Assembly (NCBI GenBank): GCA_023266455.1
Contig: JAHFQD010000057.1
Span: 1-8,970 of the forward strand
DNA from: Candidatus Muproteobacteria bacterium
GTDB taxonomy: Bacteria; Pseudomonadota; Gammaproteobacteria; Acidiferrobacterales; Sulfurifustaceae
DNA length: 8,970 nucleotides
Reading direction: 5' to 3'
In this document: one piece after another, positions 1 through 5,429 of the stretch
How positions within the stretch are numbered: position 1 is the stretch's first letter
Layout: every line of letters begins with the position of its first letter
Translations under genes and position numbers: made by a program
The notes under the pieces: model-generated
Database searches by the model: none
What the model was told of the DNA's origin: nothing
What the model saw: the letters and a program-made list of their open reading frames with translations, nothing else

Positions 1-473
1 CCGAGCGCGTTCTTGCCGATCAAACCGGCGGCATAGGCTTCTTTAAGCGCGGCCTCGAAACGTTCGTACGGTTCCCAGAATTCACCGCGGATGTAGTTGT
101 AGCCCACGGTCGCGCCGATGCAGTAACCGGCGATCGCCATACCTTCGACCAGCGAATGCGGATTGAAACGCATGATGTCGCGGTCTTTGCAGGTGCCCGG
201 TTCGCCTTCGTCCGAATTGCAGACGATGTATTTCTGGCCCGGCGCTTTGCGCGGCATGAACGACCATTTGAGACCAGCGGAGAATCCCGCACCACCGCGT
301 CCGCGCAGCGCGGATTTTTTTAATTCATCGATCAACGTCGCTGGATCCGGCTTGTCTTTAAGAATGCGGCGCCAGATCTCGTAACCACCCGATGCCTCAT
401 ACGCCTTCAGCGTCCAGCAGTTGTCCTGGTCGATGTTCTTGAAGAGCCATTGATTCACGGCGACCGTAGTCAT
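1..473 (-). CDS. nuoF: NADH-quinone oxidoreductase subunit F (N-terminal part)
   Basis: NuoF is the peripheral-arm subunit of complex I that oxidises NADH; it carries FMN and, near its C-terminus, the N3 [4Fe-4S] cluster. The window holds the first 157 residues of a family usually about 420-445 long; the rest runs off the left edge. Visible are the glycine-rich FMN-binding motif GRGGAGF (residues 58-64) followed by GLKW, and the nucleotide-site motif NSDEGEPG (86-93) with TCKDRDIM after it. The cysteine motif of N3 lies outside the window. The wording around residues 86-101 matches the NuoF type of many beta- and gammaproteobacteria rather than the E. coli form. The ATG at 473-471 is supported by GAGGAG five nucleotides upstream. 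It is last of the nuoA-F genes seen here. Unlike the other operon junctions, nuoE and nuoF are separated by 124 nt holding a palindrome and a small open frame that ends on the nuoF start codon. Confidence 0.95.
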   Translation of the reverse strand, partial: MTTVAVNQWLFKNIDQDNCWTLKAYEASGGYEIWRRILKDKPDPATLIDELKKSALRGRGGAGFSAGLKWSFMPRKAPGQKYIVCNSDEGEPGTCKDRDIMRFNPHSLVEGMAIAGYCIGATVGYNYIRGEFWEPYERFEAALKEAYAAGLIGKNAL

Positions 474-601
474 TCGATCTCCTCGGCGAATATGCACGCG
501 CCGTTACCCTCACCCTCATTCCCTCTCCCGCTACAGCGGGAGAGGGAAGCGAGCCGAGCGCGCTGACGCGCGATTTCATTCGCTTGGGCGACGGCGGTCA
601 T
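470..601 (-). CDS. Possible 43-residue small ORF between nuoE and nuoF
   Basis: This small frame starts with an ATG at 601-599 that overlaps the nuoE stop (ATGA) and ends with a TGA at 472-470 that overlaps the nuoF start (again ATGA). It could therefore couple translation of the two genes. It encodes 43 residues beginning MTAVAQANE and continuing with Arg-rich and then Gly/Glu-rich low-complexity sequence; the middle is translated palindrome (520-547). No domain, signal peptide or membrane segment is visible and I do not recognise the product. Its first five codons (M-T-A-V-A) resemble those of nuoF (M-T-T-V-A), which suggests it begins at the ancestral nuoF start and arose when a palindromic element was inserted there. 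It may be translated only as a by-product of coupling. Whether it makes a functional peptide is unknown; a chance open frame is a fair alternative. Confidence 0.3.
   Translation of the reverse strand: MTAVAQANEIARQRARLASLSRCSGRGNEGEGNGACIFAEEIE
479..484 (-). promoter_or_regulatory. Ribosome binding site of nuoF
   Basis: GAGGAG reads on the minus strand five nucleotides before the nuoF ATG. It fixes the nuoF start at 473. It lies at the end of the unusual nuoE-nuoF spacer, so nuoF can start translation independently as well as by coupling from the small frame that overlaps it. Confidence 0.7.
520..547. repeat. Perfect GC-rich palindrome in the nuoE-nuoF spacer
   Basis: Two perfect 13-nt arms (TCCCTCTCCCGCT at 520-532 and its reverse complement at 535-547) are separated by two bases, giving a hairpin of 12 bp with a four-base loop. 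It is preceded on the plus strand by a CCCTCACCCTCAT-like stretch (508-520). From memory, CCCTCTCCC/GGGAGAGGG palindromes of this look are dispersed in the intergenic DNA of many proteobacteria, so this is probably one copy of a genomic repeat family. No T-run follows it on the minus strand, so it is not a standard terminator. In the operon mRNA it would form a stable stem between nuoE and nuoF. Confidence 0.8.
587..601 (-). repeat. Imperfect copy of the nuoF start region
   Basis: The 15 nt beginning at the ATG that overlaps the nuoE stop (ATGACCGCCGTCGCC) match the first 15 nt of nuoF at 459-473 (ATGACTACGGTCGCC) at 12 of 15 positions. The two copies lie 128 nt apart and flank the palindrome. 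This fits duplication of the nuoF start on insertion of the intervening DNA, but a copy this short could also be chance. Confidence 0.45.
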
Positions 602-1101
602 TTGATCCCCTTGAGAATCTCATCCATCAACGCGGGCGTGAGGTTTTCGTGGAATGTTTTATCGACCTGCATCATCGGCGCACCGACGCAGGCGCCGAGA
701 CATTCGGCTTCGCGCAGCGTGATCTTGCCGTCAGGCGTGGTTTCGCCGATTTTGATACCCAACTTATTTTCCAAATGCGACACGACTTTGTCGGAGCCGC
801 AGAGCATGCAAGAGATATTCGTGCACACCCAGATCTTGTGCTTGCCCACCGGTTCAAGATCGTACATGCCGTAGAACGTCGCCACTTCCATGGCGCGGAT
901 CGGCGTGATCTCGAGATAGTCGGCGACGGCTTCGATTAATTCCGGCGTGAGCCAAACATGTTTCTCTTGAACGATGCGCAGCGCCGCCATCACCGCCGCG
1001 CCTTTGCGCTCCGGTGGATACTTCGCGACTTCGCGATCGATCTCGGCCCGCACGTCGGCGGCGAGCAAATCTTGAGATTGCGGTTTGGTCTGCGCGTGCA
1101 T
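598..1101 (-). CDS. nuoE: NADH-quinone oxidoreductase subunit E
   Basis: NuoE is the 24-kDa-type subunit of the complex I NADH module, holding the N1a [2Fe-2S] cluster next to NuoF. The protein has 167 residues, the family's normal size. It has a helical N-terminal half (about 20-80) with the conserved VATFYGMY segment (73-80), then a thioredoxin-like domain with the four expected cluster cysteines, C93 and C98 (CTNISC) and C134 and C138 (CLGAC). The ATG at 1101-1099 shares its A with the nuoD stop codon (TGATG), so nuoE is translationally coupled to nuoD. The stop at 600-598 overlaps another ATG (ATGA) that begins a small frame leading into nuoF. In a canonical operon that overlapping ATG would be expected to be nuoF itself; here nuoF starts 128 nt further on. 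Confidence 0.97.
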   Translation of the reverse strand: MHAQTKPQSQDLLAADVRAEIDREVAKYPPERKGAAVMAALRIVQEKHVWLTPELIEAVADYLEITPIRAMEVATFYGMYDLEPVGKHKIWVCTNISCMLCGSDKVVSHLENKLGIKIGETTPDGKITLREAECLGACVGAPMMQVDKTFHENLTPALMDEILKGIK

Positions 1102-2354
1102 CAGCGGTCGATCTCCCCGAATACGATGTCTTGCGTGCCGATGATGGCGACGACGTCAGCCAACATGTGCCCGCGCACCATCTCGTCGAGCGCCGCCAGA
1201 TGCGGGAACCCCGGCGCGCGCACCTTCAGACGATACGGTTTATTGGCGCCGTCAGAAATCAAATACACGCCGAACTCGCCCTTGGGCGCTTCGACGGCGG
1301 CGTATACCTCGCCTTCTGGTACGCAATAGCCTTCGGTGAACAATTTAAAATGATGGATCAAGGATTCCATGTCGCGCTTCATGACTTCGCGCGACGGCGG
1401 CGTGATCTTGTAGTCGTCGACCATCACCGGTCCCGGATTCTTGCGCAGCCACTCGATGCACTGGCGCACGATCTTGTTCGACTGGCGCATCTCTTCGATA
1501 CGAACGAGGTAACGGTCATAACAATCGCCGTTAACGCCGATGGGAATGTCGAAATCCATTTTGTCGTACACGTCGTACGGCTGCTTCTTACGCAAGTCCC
1601 AGGCGATACCCGAACCGCGCACCATTGGGCCAGTAAAGCCGAGTTGCAATGCGCGCTCCGGCGATACCACGCCGATGCCGACGGTGCGTTGCTTCCAGAT
1701 GCGGTTGTCGGTGAGCAAGGTCTCGTAGTCATCGACGTTGGCCGGAAAGCGTTCGGTGAAATCCCAAATGAAATCGAGCAACGAACCTTGACGGTTGGCG
1801 TTCATGCGCGCGACGTCTTTTTCGTTATGCCACTTCGACGGCTGATACTTCGGCATCGAATCCGGCAAGTCGCGGTACACGCCGCCGGGGCGGTAGTACG
1901 TCGCGTGCATGCGCGCGCCCGAGACCGCTTCGTAGCAGTCGAACAAATCTTCGCGTTCGCGGAAGCAATACAAAAACACCGTCATCGCGCCGATGTCGAG
2001 CGCGTGCGCGCCGAGCCACAGCAAGTGATTCAGGATGCGCGTGATTTCGTCGAACATCACGCGGATGTACTGCGCGCGGATCGGCGGCGTGACGCCGAGC
2101 AACTTCTCGATCGCCATGACGTAGCCGTGCTCGTTGCACATCATCGACACGTAGTCGAGGCGGTCCATGTAGCCGATGGATTGGTTGAACGGCTTCGACT
2201 CCGCGAGTTTTTCCGTCGCGCGATGGAGCAGGCCGATATGCGGATCGGCGCGTTGAATGACTTCGCCGTCCATCTCCAGCACCAGGCGCAGCACGCCGTG
2301 CGCCGCCGGATGCTGCGGACCGAAGTTCATCGTTAAATTACGTATTTCGGCCAC
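1101..2354 (-). CDS. nuoD: NADH-quinone oxidoreductase subunit D
   Basis: NuoD (49-kDa type) forms, with NuoB, the quinone-binding cavity of complex I where electrons from cluster N2 reduce ubiquinone. The protein has 417 residues, full length for the family, and is a stand-alone gene, not the NuoCD fusion of E. coli. It opens with the conserved [11 protein letters not shown] block; H19 and Y68 (YMDRLDYVS) match in sequence and spacing (49 residues) the quinone-contacting His38 and Tyr87 described for Thermus complex I. The family signature [10 protein letters not shown] is at 41-50 and the conserved C-terminal DIVFGEIDR ends the protein. I chose the GTG at 2354-2352 because it gives the standard MAEIRN-type N-terminus and has a GAGGAGG six nucleotides upstream; an ATG eight codons in would begin right at the conserved NFGPQHP block. 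The start lies inside the end of nuoC (17-nt overlap), and the stop shares one base with the nuoE start. Confidence 0.97.
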   Translation of the reverse strand: MAEIRNLTMNFGPQHPAAHGVLRLVLEMDGEVIQRADPHIGLLHRATEKLAESKPFNQSIGYMDRLDYVSMMCNEHGYVMAIEKLLGVTPPIRAQYIRVMFDEITRILNHLLWLGAHALDIGAMTVFLYCFREREDLFDCYEAVSGARMHATYYRPGGVYRDLPDSMPKYQPSKWHNEKDVARMNANRQGSLLDFIWDFTERFPANVDDYETLLTDNRIWKQRTVGIGVVSPERALQLGFTGPMVRGSGIAWDLRKKQPYDVYDKMDFDIPIGVNGDCYDRYLVRIEEMRQSNKIVRQCIEWLRKNPGPVMVDDYKITPPSREVMKRDMESLIHHFKLFTEGYCVPEGEVYAAVEAPKGEFGVYLISDGANKPYRLKVRAPGFPHLAALDEMVRGHMLADVVAIIGTQDIVFGEIDR

Positions 2355-2955
2355 CGAAGCCCTCCTCGCGGATGACGCGCGGCACTAACACGCGCGGTTC
2401 GATCGTGACCGGTTGATAAATCACGCGCTGTTTCTCTTCGTCGTAGCGCATCTCAACCTGCCCGCTCAACGGAAAATCTTTGCGGAACGGGTGACCGATG
2501 AAACCGTAATCGGTCAGGAGACGGCGCAAGTCCGGATGTCCTTCGAACAGGATGCCGTACAAATCGAACGCTTCGCGCTCGAACCAATTCGCCGCCGCCC
2601 ACATATCGTTGACCGAGGAAATGATCGGCATATCGTCGTCGAGGAACACCCGCACGCGCACGCGATGGTTATGGCGCAACGACAGTAAGTGATACACCAC
2701 GGCGAAGCGCGGAAGCTTTTGTTCTTTGTAACGATCCGGCGCTTCTTTCAAATATTCGAGATAGTCGACGCCGCAAAGATCAATCAACTGCTCGAACGCC
2801 AACCGCGGATGATCGCGCAGCAAACGACAGACGTTCAGGAGTTCGTCGCGTTTCACTTCCAGCGTCAGTTCGTTGCGATCGATGCCGGCGTTGGTAATGG
2901 CTTCGCCGAACGCCTCGCGACAATTGTCCGCTAATGCTTGCAGGATCTCGCTCAT
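2338..2955 (-). CDS. nuoC: NADH-quinone oxidoreductase subunit C
   Basis: NuoC is the 30-kDa-type subunit of the connecting module of complex I; it has no cofactor and packs against NuoD. The protein has 205 residues. Its C-terminal half holds the family signature: ERE (126-128), [16 protein letters not shown] (130-145), then [12 protein letters not shown] (154-165). The ATG at 2955-2953 gives the usual [12 protein letters not shown] beginning, but it is preceded by no clear Shine-Dalgarno sequence, only a weak TTGGG about ten nucleotides upstream. It is preceded by an 80-nt spacer after nuoB, longer than most junctions in this operon. Its 3' end overlaps nuoD by 17 nt, which fits coupled synthesis of the two partners that are fused in enterobacteria. 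Confidence 0.96.
   Translation of the reverse strand: MSEILQALADNCREAFGEAITNAGIDRNELTLEVKRDELLNVCRLLRDHPRLAFEQLIDLCGVDYLEYLKEAPDRYKEQKLPRFAVVYHLLSLRHNHRVRVRVFLDDDMPIISSVNDMWAAANWFEREAFDLYGILFEGHPDLRRLLTDYGFIGHPFRKDFPLSGQVEMRYDEEKQRVIYQPVTIEPRVLVPRVIREEGFGGRNT
2361..2367 (-). promoter_or_regulatory. Ribosome binding site deciding the nuoD GTG start
   Basis: GAGGAGG on the minus strand lies six nucleotides before the GTG at 2354-2352, within the 3' end of nuoC. It is the strongest Shine-Dalgarno match seen in the operon and supports the GTG over the internal ATG. Confidence 0.75.
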
Positions 2956-3035
2956 TTAATGAAGCCCAATCATGTCTTTGTCGGTACAAAGTTCAGAATA
3001 CGAGCTTCGCTGCGTTCGTCCTGACATTAGAAATT
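2956..3035 (-). other. nuoB-nuoC spacer with weak hairpins
   Basis: These 80 nt carry no plausible gene. Two weak structures are visible. One is a 6-bp hairpin, CTTTGT/ACAAAG, at 2976-2991 with a four-base loop. The other is an imperfect inverted repeat at 2993-3024 with TCAG/CTGA outer arms, then CGAGC pairing with the TTCG side around an eight-base loop. No strong ribosome binding site precedes nuoC. The stretch may hold an mRNA stability or processing element; this is inference only. Confidence 0.4.
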
Positions 3036-3515
3036 TCATCGGGCGATGGTATGCGTGCGTTTAATTTTGTTCTGCAGCTGGATCAAGCCGTATATCAGCG
3101 CTTCCGCCGTTGGCGGGCAACCGGGAACGTAGATGTCCACCGGCACAATGCGGTCGCAACCGCGCACCACGGAATAGGAATAATGGTAATAACCGCCGCC
3201 ATTGGCGCACGAACCCATGGAGATGACCCAGCGCGGTTCCGGCATCTGGTCGTAGACCTTGCGCAACGCCGGCGCCATTTTGTTCACCAGCGTGCCGGCG
3301 ACAATCATGACGTCCGACTGACGTGGACTGGCGCGGAACACGCCGGCGCCAAAACGATCGAGATCGTAGCGCGCCGCCGCCGCGTGCATCATCTCCACCG
3401 CGCAGCAGGCGAGACCGAAGGTCATCGGCCATAACGAACCGGTGCGCGCGGCGTTGATGAGCTTATCCGCCGTCGTGGTAATAAACCCTTTCTCGAGAAC
3501 GCCTTCTATGCCCAT
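3036..3515 (-). CDS. nuoB: NADH-quinone oxidoreductase subunit B
   Basis: NuoB (PSST type) binds N2, the terminal [4Fe-4S] cluster that passes electrons to quinone at the interface with NuoD. The protein has 159 residues, normal for the family. The four N2 ligands are visible: the tandem cysteines C37 and C38 ([11 protein letters not shown]), C103 (GSCANGG) and C133 ([10 protein letters not shown]). An extra cysteine at 120 (RGCD) is common in this subfamily. The ATG at 3515-3513 is chosen because it gives the standard [11 protein letters not shown] beginning and lies four nucleotides after the nuoA stop. An in-frame start 22 codons earlier would lie inside nuoA and adds a Ser-rich extension with no family support. 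An 80-nt spacer follows before nuoC. Confidence 0.97.
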   Translation of the reverse strand: MGIEGVLEKGFITTTADKLINAARTGSLWPMTFGLACCAVEMMHAAAARYDLDRFGAGVFRASPRQSDVMIVAGTLVNKMAPALRKVYDQMPEPRWVISMGSCANGGGYYHYSYSVVRGCDRIVPVDIYVPGCPPTAEALIYGLIQLQNKIKRTHTIAR

Positions 3516-3519
3516 TGAC

Positions 3520-3876
3520 TTATTCCCACTCGAGGGCTCCCTTCTTCCATTCGTAGATGAAGCCGACCACGAGGATGCCAAGGAACAACATCATCGCCAG
3601 AAAACCGAACATGCCGATCTCATCCAGCGCTACCGCCCACGGAAACAGAAACGCGATTTCGAGATCGAAAATAATGAAGAGGATGGCGACGAGGTAATAG
3701 CGCACGTCGAACTTCATACGCGCGTCTTCGAAAGGTTCGAAGCCACATTCGTAAGGAGAATTTTTTTCGCTGTCGGGGCGATGCGGCCCAAGTACGCGGC
3801 CGAGGAACAAGATTAATCCGCCCACGCCGGTAGCGATGACGATGAATATAAGGATGGGAACGTAGTTACGTAGCAT
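3520..3876 (-). CDS. nuoA: NADH-quinone oxidoreductase subunit A
   Basis: NuoA is a small inner-membrane subunit of complex I that lines the junction between the peripheral arm and the proton-pumping membrane arm. The protein has 118 residues with three hydrophobic segments (about 6-28, 60-82 and 88-108). The conserved loop PYECGFEPF (41-49) and the acidic membrane motif [12 protein letters not shown] (70-81) are both present, including D71 and E73, the acidic pair conserved in the family. The ATG at 3876-3874 gives the usual short N-terminus and has GGAG four nucleotides upstream; an upstream in-frame TTG at 3975 would add 33 unconserved residues and is rejected. It is the first gene of the nuo operon, 221 nt after the tRNA gene. 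Confidence 0.96.
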   Translation of the reverse strand: MLRNYVPILIFIVIATGVGGLILFLGRVLGPHRPDSEKNSPYECGFEPFEDARMKFDVRYYLVAILFIIFDLEIAFLFPWAVALDEIGMFGFLAMMLFLGILVVGFIYEWKKGALEWE

Positions 3877-4097
3877 TCGACTCCAGCCCCGCAAAGCAAA
3901 AACAACGTTTCCGCACGAGATGCACGGGAAACGCTCCAAATACCGCCGAAATCGCGGCGAGTCTAACAGACCCAATCGAGCGATTAAACCAGCATCCCTG
4001 GTTCGATCTACAACAACAGCATGCGTTCCGGCACGCTACGCGCAAAGCGACTTCGTCTTCCTCTCGGAACCCGAACGCTGCGCGATTTTATTTGTAT
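3877..4097 (-). other. Untranslated region between tRNA-Leu and nuoA (nuo leader)
   Basis: No gene is supported in these 221 nt. On the minus strand, after the tRNA CCA, come three small inverted repeats. They are AACCAG/CTGGTT (3987-3992 with 3998-4003), CGCCG/CGGCG (3944-3948 with 3955-3959), and CGTTTCC/GGAAACG (3906-3912 with 3927-3933, a 14-nt loop). The last lies about 30 nt before the nuoA start. None is followed by a clear T-run, so no intrinsic terminator for the tRNA transcript is evident. The region probably holds the nuo promoter and its 5' untranslated leader. Confidence 0.5.
3960..3988 (-). promoter_or_regulatory. Weak promoter candidate for the nuo operon
   Basis: On the minus strand an extended -10-like box, TGT-TAGACT (3968-3960), is preceded 17 bp upstream by TTTAAT (3988-3983), which matches only three of six positions of a sigma-70 -35 box. 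It would give a nuo leader of roughly 75-80 nt. The match is weak and unverified. Confidence 0.25.
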
Positions 4098-4182
4098 TGG
4101 TGCCGAAGGAGGGACTCGAACCCACACGGCTTTCGCCACTACCACCTCAAGGTAGCGTGTATACCAATTTCACCACTTCGGC
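4098..4182 (-). tRNA. leuU: tRNA-Leu (anticodon GAG), CCA encoded
   Basis: Folds as a class II tRNA of 85 nt including CCA. The acceptor GCCGAAG pairs with CTTCGGC and the discriminator is A. The D arm is GTG/CAC with a GG-containing loop. The anticodon stem CTACC/GGTAG encloses loop TTGAGGT, giving anticodon GAG for Leu codons CUC and CUU. The long variable arm is GGC-GAAA-GCC, and the T loop is TTCGAGT. The CCA end is encoded at 4100-4098. The T stem GTGGG/CCCTC has one U-U mismatch at its second pair. E. coli leuU has the same anticodon and also follows secG, so the name rests on sequence likeness and position. It lies between secG and nuoA. A -10-like box lies nine bases upstream. Confidence 0.96.
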
Positions 4183-4188
4183 GGATTC

Positions 4189-4217
4189 GCAATTTTACCG
4201 CAACGCGCGGAAATTGC
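4189..4217 (-). other. Hairpin between secG and tRNA-Leu
   Basis: Arms GCAATTT (4189-4195) and AAATTGC (4211-4217) pair over 7 bp. After a two-base bulge, CCGC (4198-4201) pairs with GCGG (4207-4210) over a five-base loop. It lies seven bases before the tRNA and contains the -10-like box of the candidate tRNA promoter. It could be a processing or insulation structure in a secG-tRNA co-transcript. No T-run follows, so it is not a normal terminator. Confidence 0.5.
4192..4197 (-). promoter_or_regulatory. Candidate -10 box for tRNA-Leu
   Basis: TAAAAT on the minus strand matches the sigma-70 -10 consensus at five of six positions and ends nine bases before the tRNA 5' end. This would place the transcription start about three bases upstream of the mature tRNA. 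The -35 candidates at 16-17 bp spacing (CTGCAA or TCTGCA) match only three positions. The tRNA could therefore have its own promoter in addition to read-through from secG. Confidence 0.35.
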
Positions 4218-4243
4218 AGAGGGACTTGCACATCCCGAGACGT

Positions 4244-4564
4244 TTACTTCGGCACCTCGGGAACCTTCGGCACCTGCGGCGCGTCCGGCTTCACCGGCGT
4301 CTCGATAACCGATGTCACGGACGGCGGGGCTTTTTCTTTGGCGGCGATCCACGCCAGCGCCAGATTGGCGACGAAAAAGATGGTCGCCAATATCGCCGTC
4401 GCGCGCGTCAGAAAGTTTGACGAACCGCGTGCGCCGAACAGCGACTGCGAAGCACCGCTGCCGAAAGCGGCACCCATATCGGCGCCCTTACCTTGCTGCA
4501 GCAATACCAGCCCGATAACGCCGAGCGCCACCAGAATATCGATAATCAGAATCGCGTCTTTCAT
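4244..4564 (-). CDS. secG: Preprotein translocase subunit SecG
   Basis: SecG is the small non-essential subunit of the inner-membrane SecYEG channel that assists SecA-driven protein export. The protein has 106 residues with two membrane segments (about 3-22 and 52-74). Between them is the conserved cytoplasmic loop LLQQGKGADMGAAFGSGAS (21-39) followed by SLFGARGSSNFLTRATA (41-57). The C-terminal 30 residues are a Pro/Lys/Val-rich tail ending in VPKVPEVPK, typical of the variable SecG tail. The ATG at 4564-4562 has GAGG five nucleotides upstream. It follows tpiA by 34 nt and precedes the tRNA-Leu(GAG) gene by 61 nt, the same secG-tRNA pairing as in E. coli. Its last codons hold two copies of GGTGCCGAAG, the reverse complement of the tRNA 3' end. 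Confidence 0.96.
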   Translation of the reverse strand: MKDAILIIDILVALGVIGLVLLQQGKGADMGAAFGSGASQSLFGARGSSNFLTRATAILATIFFVANLALAWIAAKEKAPPSVTSVIETPVKPDAPQVPKVPEVPK

Positions 4565-4598
4565 CTCAACCTCTTGATCGTTTCACTACCAGCGCGCG

Positions 4599-5357
4599 TT
4601 AGTCCGCCGCGCGAATAATCGTTAAAAATTCTTCCGCTTGCAACGACGCGCCGCCGATCAGGCCGCCGTCGATATCTGGCTGCGAGAACAGCTCTTTCGC
4701 GTTCGACCCTTTGACGCTGCCGCCGTACAAAATACGCACACCGCCGGAAATGTTTCGATCCAATTTCCCCAACTTGGCGCGGATAAACGCATGCACCGCT
4801 TGGGCTTGTTCCGGAGTCGCGGTCTTACCGGTGCCGATCGCCCATACCGGCTCGTAGGCGACGACGGCTTTGGTAAAACTGGCAATGCCGTTTTTTTCGA
4901 TCACGGTGTCCAACTGACGCGCGACCACGTTTTCGGTCTGCGACGACTCGCGTTCGGTCAACGTTTCACCGACGCACAAAATCGGAATCAATCCCGCTGC
5001 CTGGGCCGCAGCATATTTCTCCGCCACCAACACATCGTTCTCGCCGTACAACGCGCGCCGCTCCGAATGGCCCACGATGACATAAGTACAGCCGTGATCT
5101 CGAAGCATGGCACCGGCGATTTCGCCGGTATAAGCGCCAGAAGAATGGACGTCTAAATTCTGACCGCCCCAAACGATGGCGCTACCCTTCAAGGTTTCCG
5201 CGGCTAACGGTATATATAAGTAAGGCGGACACACGGCGATTTCTGCTTGTGCCTTGGCGCCGACGCCGCTACGCAACGTGGACAACAATGCGCTCGACGA
5301 CGCGCGGTTGCCATGCATTTTCCAATTGCCTGCGACTAACGGCCGACGCCCGCTCAC
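4599..5357 (-). CDS. tpiA: Triose-phosphate isomerase
   Basis: TpiA is the cytosolic enzyme that interconverts dihydroxyacetone phosphate and glyceraldehyde 3-phosphate in glycolysis and gluconeogenesis. With the GTG start at 5357-5355 it has 252 residues, the normal length. The catalytic residues are all present: N11 and K13 (AGNWKM), H97 (VIVGHSERR) and E169 (AYEPVWAIGTGKTATPEQ, also the flexible lid). The phosphate-binding loops ILYGGSVKGSN (209-219) and GGLIGGASL (231-239) are intact. GTG is preferred because it puts the conserved RRPLVAGNWKM right at the N-terminus and has GGAG seven nucleotides upstream; a TTG at 5417 would add 20 Arg-rich residues without support. tpiA lies between glmM (72 nt) and secG (34 nt). 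This position is found in several non-enterobacterial gammaproteobacteria and differs from E. coli. Confidence 0.95.
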   Translation of the reverse strand: MSGRRPLVAGNWKMHGNRASSSALLSTLRSGVGAKAQAEIAVCPPYLYIPLAAETLKGSAIVWGGQNLDVHSSGAYTGEIAGAMLRDHGCTYVIVGHSERRALYGENDVLVAEKYAAAQAAGLIPILCVGETLTERESSQTENVVARQLDTVIEKNGIASFTKAVVAYEPVWAIGTGKTATPEQAQAVHAFIRAKLGKLDRNISGGVRILYGGSVKGSNAKELFSQPDIDGGLIGGASLQAEEFLTIIRAAD

Positions 5358-5364
5358 CTTATTT

Positions 5365-5368
5365 CTCC
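5365..5368 (-). promoter_or_regulatory. Ribosome binding site deciding the tpiA GTG start
   Basis: GGAG (within CGGAGAAATAAG) on the minus strand lies seven nucleotides before the GTG at 5357-5355. It supports the short 252-residue protein over the 272-residue TTG-initiated form. Confidence 0.6.
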
Positions 5369-5388
5369 GACGACGAAAACGGGCGCCG

Positions 5389-5417
5389 ATGTTACCGGCG
5401 CGGCCGAAAGAATGCAA
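5389..5417 (-). promoter_or_regulatory. Possible tpiA promoter
   Basis: In the 72-nt glmM-tpiA spacer, TTGCAT (5417-5412) is followed after 17 bp by TAACAT (5394-5389). These match three and four of six sigma-70 consensus bases. Transcription would start about 25 nt before the GTG. It may add transcription for tpiA-secG within the longer block. Prediction by eye only. Confidence 0.3.
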
Positions 5418-5429
5418 TTTTATCGGTAA

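Noticed and set aside
397..579. 60-codon minus-strand frame across the nuoE-nuoF spacer
   Set aside because: It reads through the palindrome and into the nuoF N-terminus in a wrong frame. Its [14 protein letters not shown] stretch is what translated palindromic repeats typically give.
1014..2336. Long plus-strand open frame of 440 codons
   Set aside because: It lies wholly antisense to nuoD and the end of nuoE, whose products are unmistakable. Its His/Arg/Val-rich translation is the usual by-product of GC-rich coding on the other strand.
3516..3581. 22-codon N-terminal extension of NuoB
   Set aside because: It would lie inside nuoA, is Ser-rich and unconserved, and the ATG at 3515 gives the standard NuoB beginning.
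3877..3975. 33-codon TTG-initiated N-terminal extension of NuoA
   Set aside because: NuoA normally begins right before its first membrane segment; the ATG at 3876 has a ribosome binding site and the extension is unconserved in character.
3920..4577. Plus-strand open frames across tRNA-Leu and secG
   Set aside because: They run antisense through a clear tRNA gene and secG and have no recognisable product.
5358..5417. 20-codon TTG-initiated extension of TpiA
   Set aside because: Arg-rich and without family support; the GTG at 5357 has a well-spaced GGAG.
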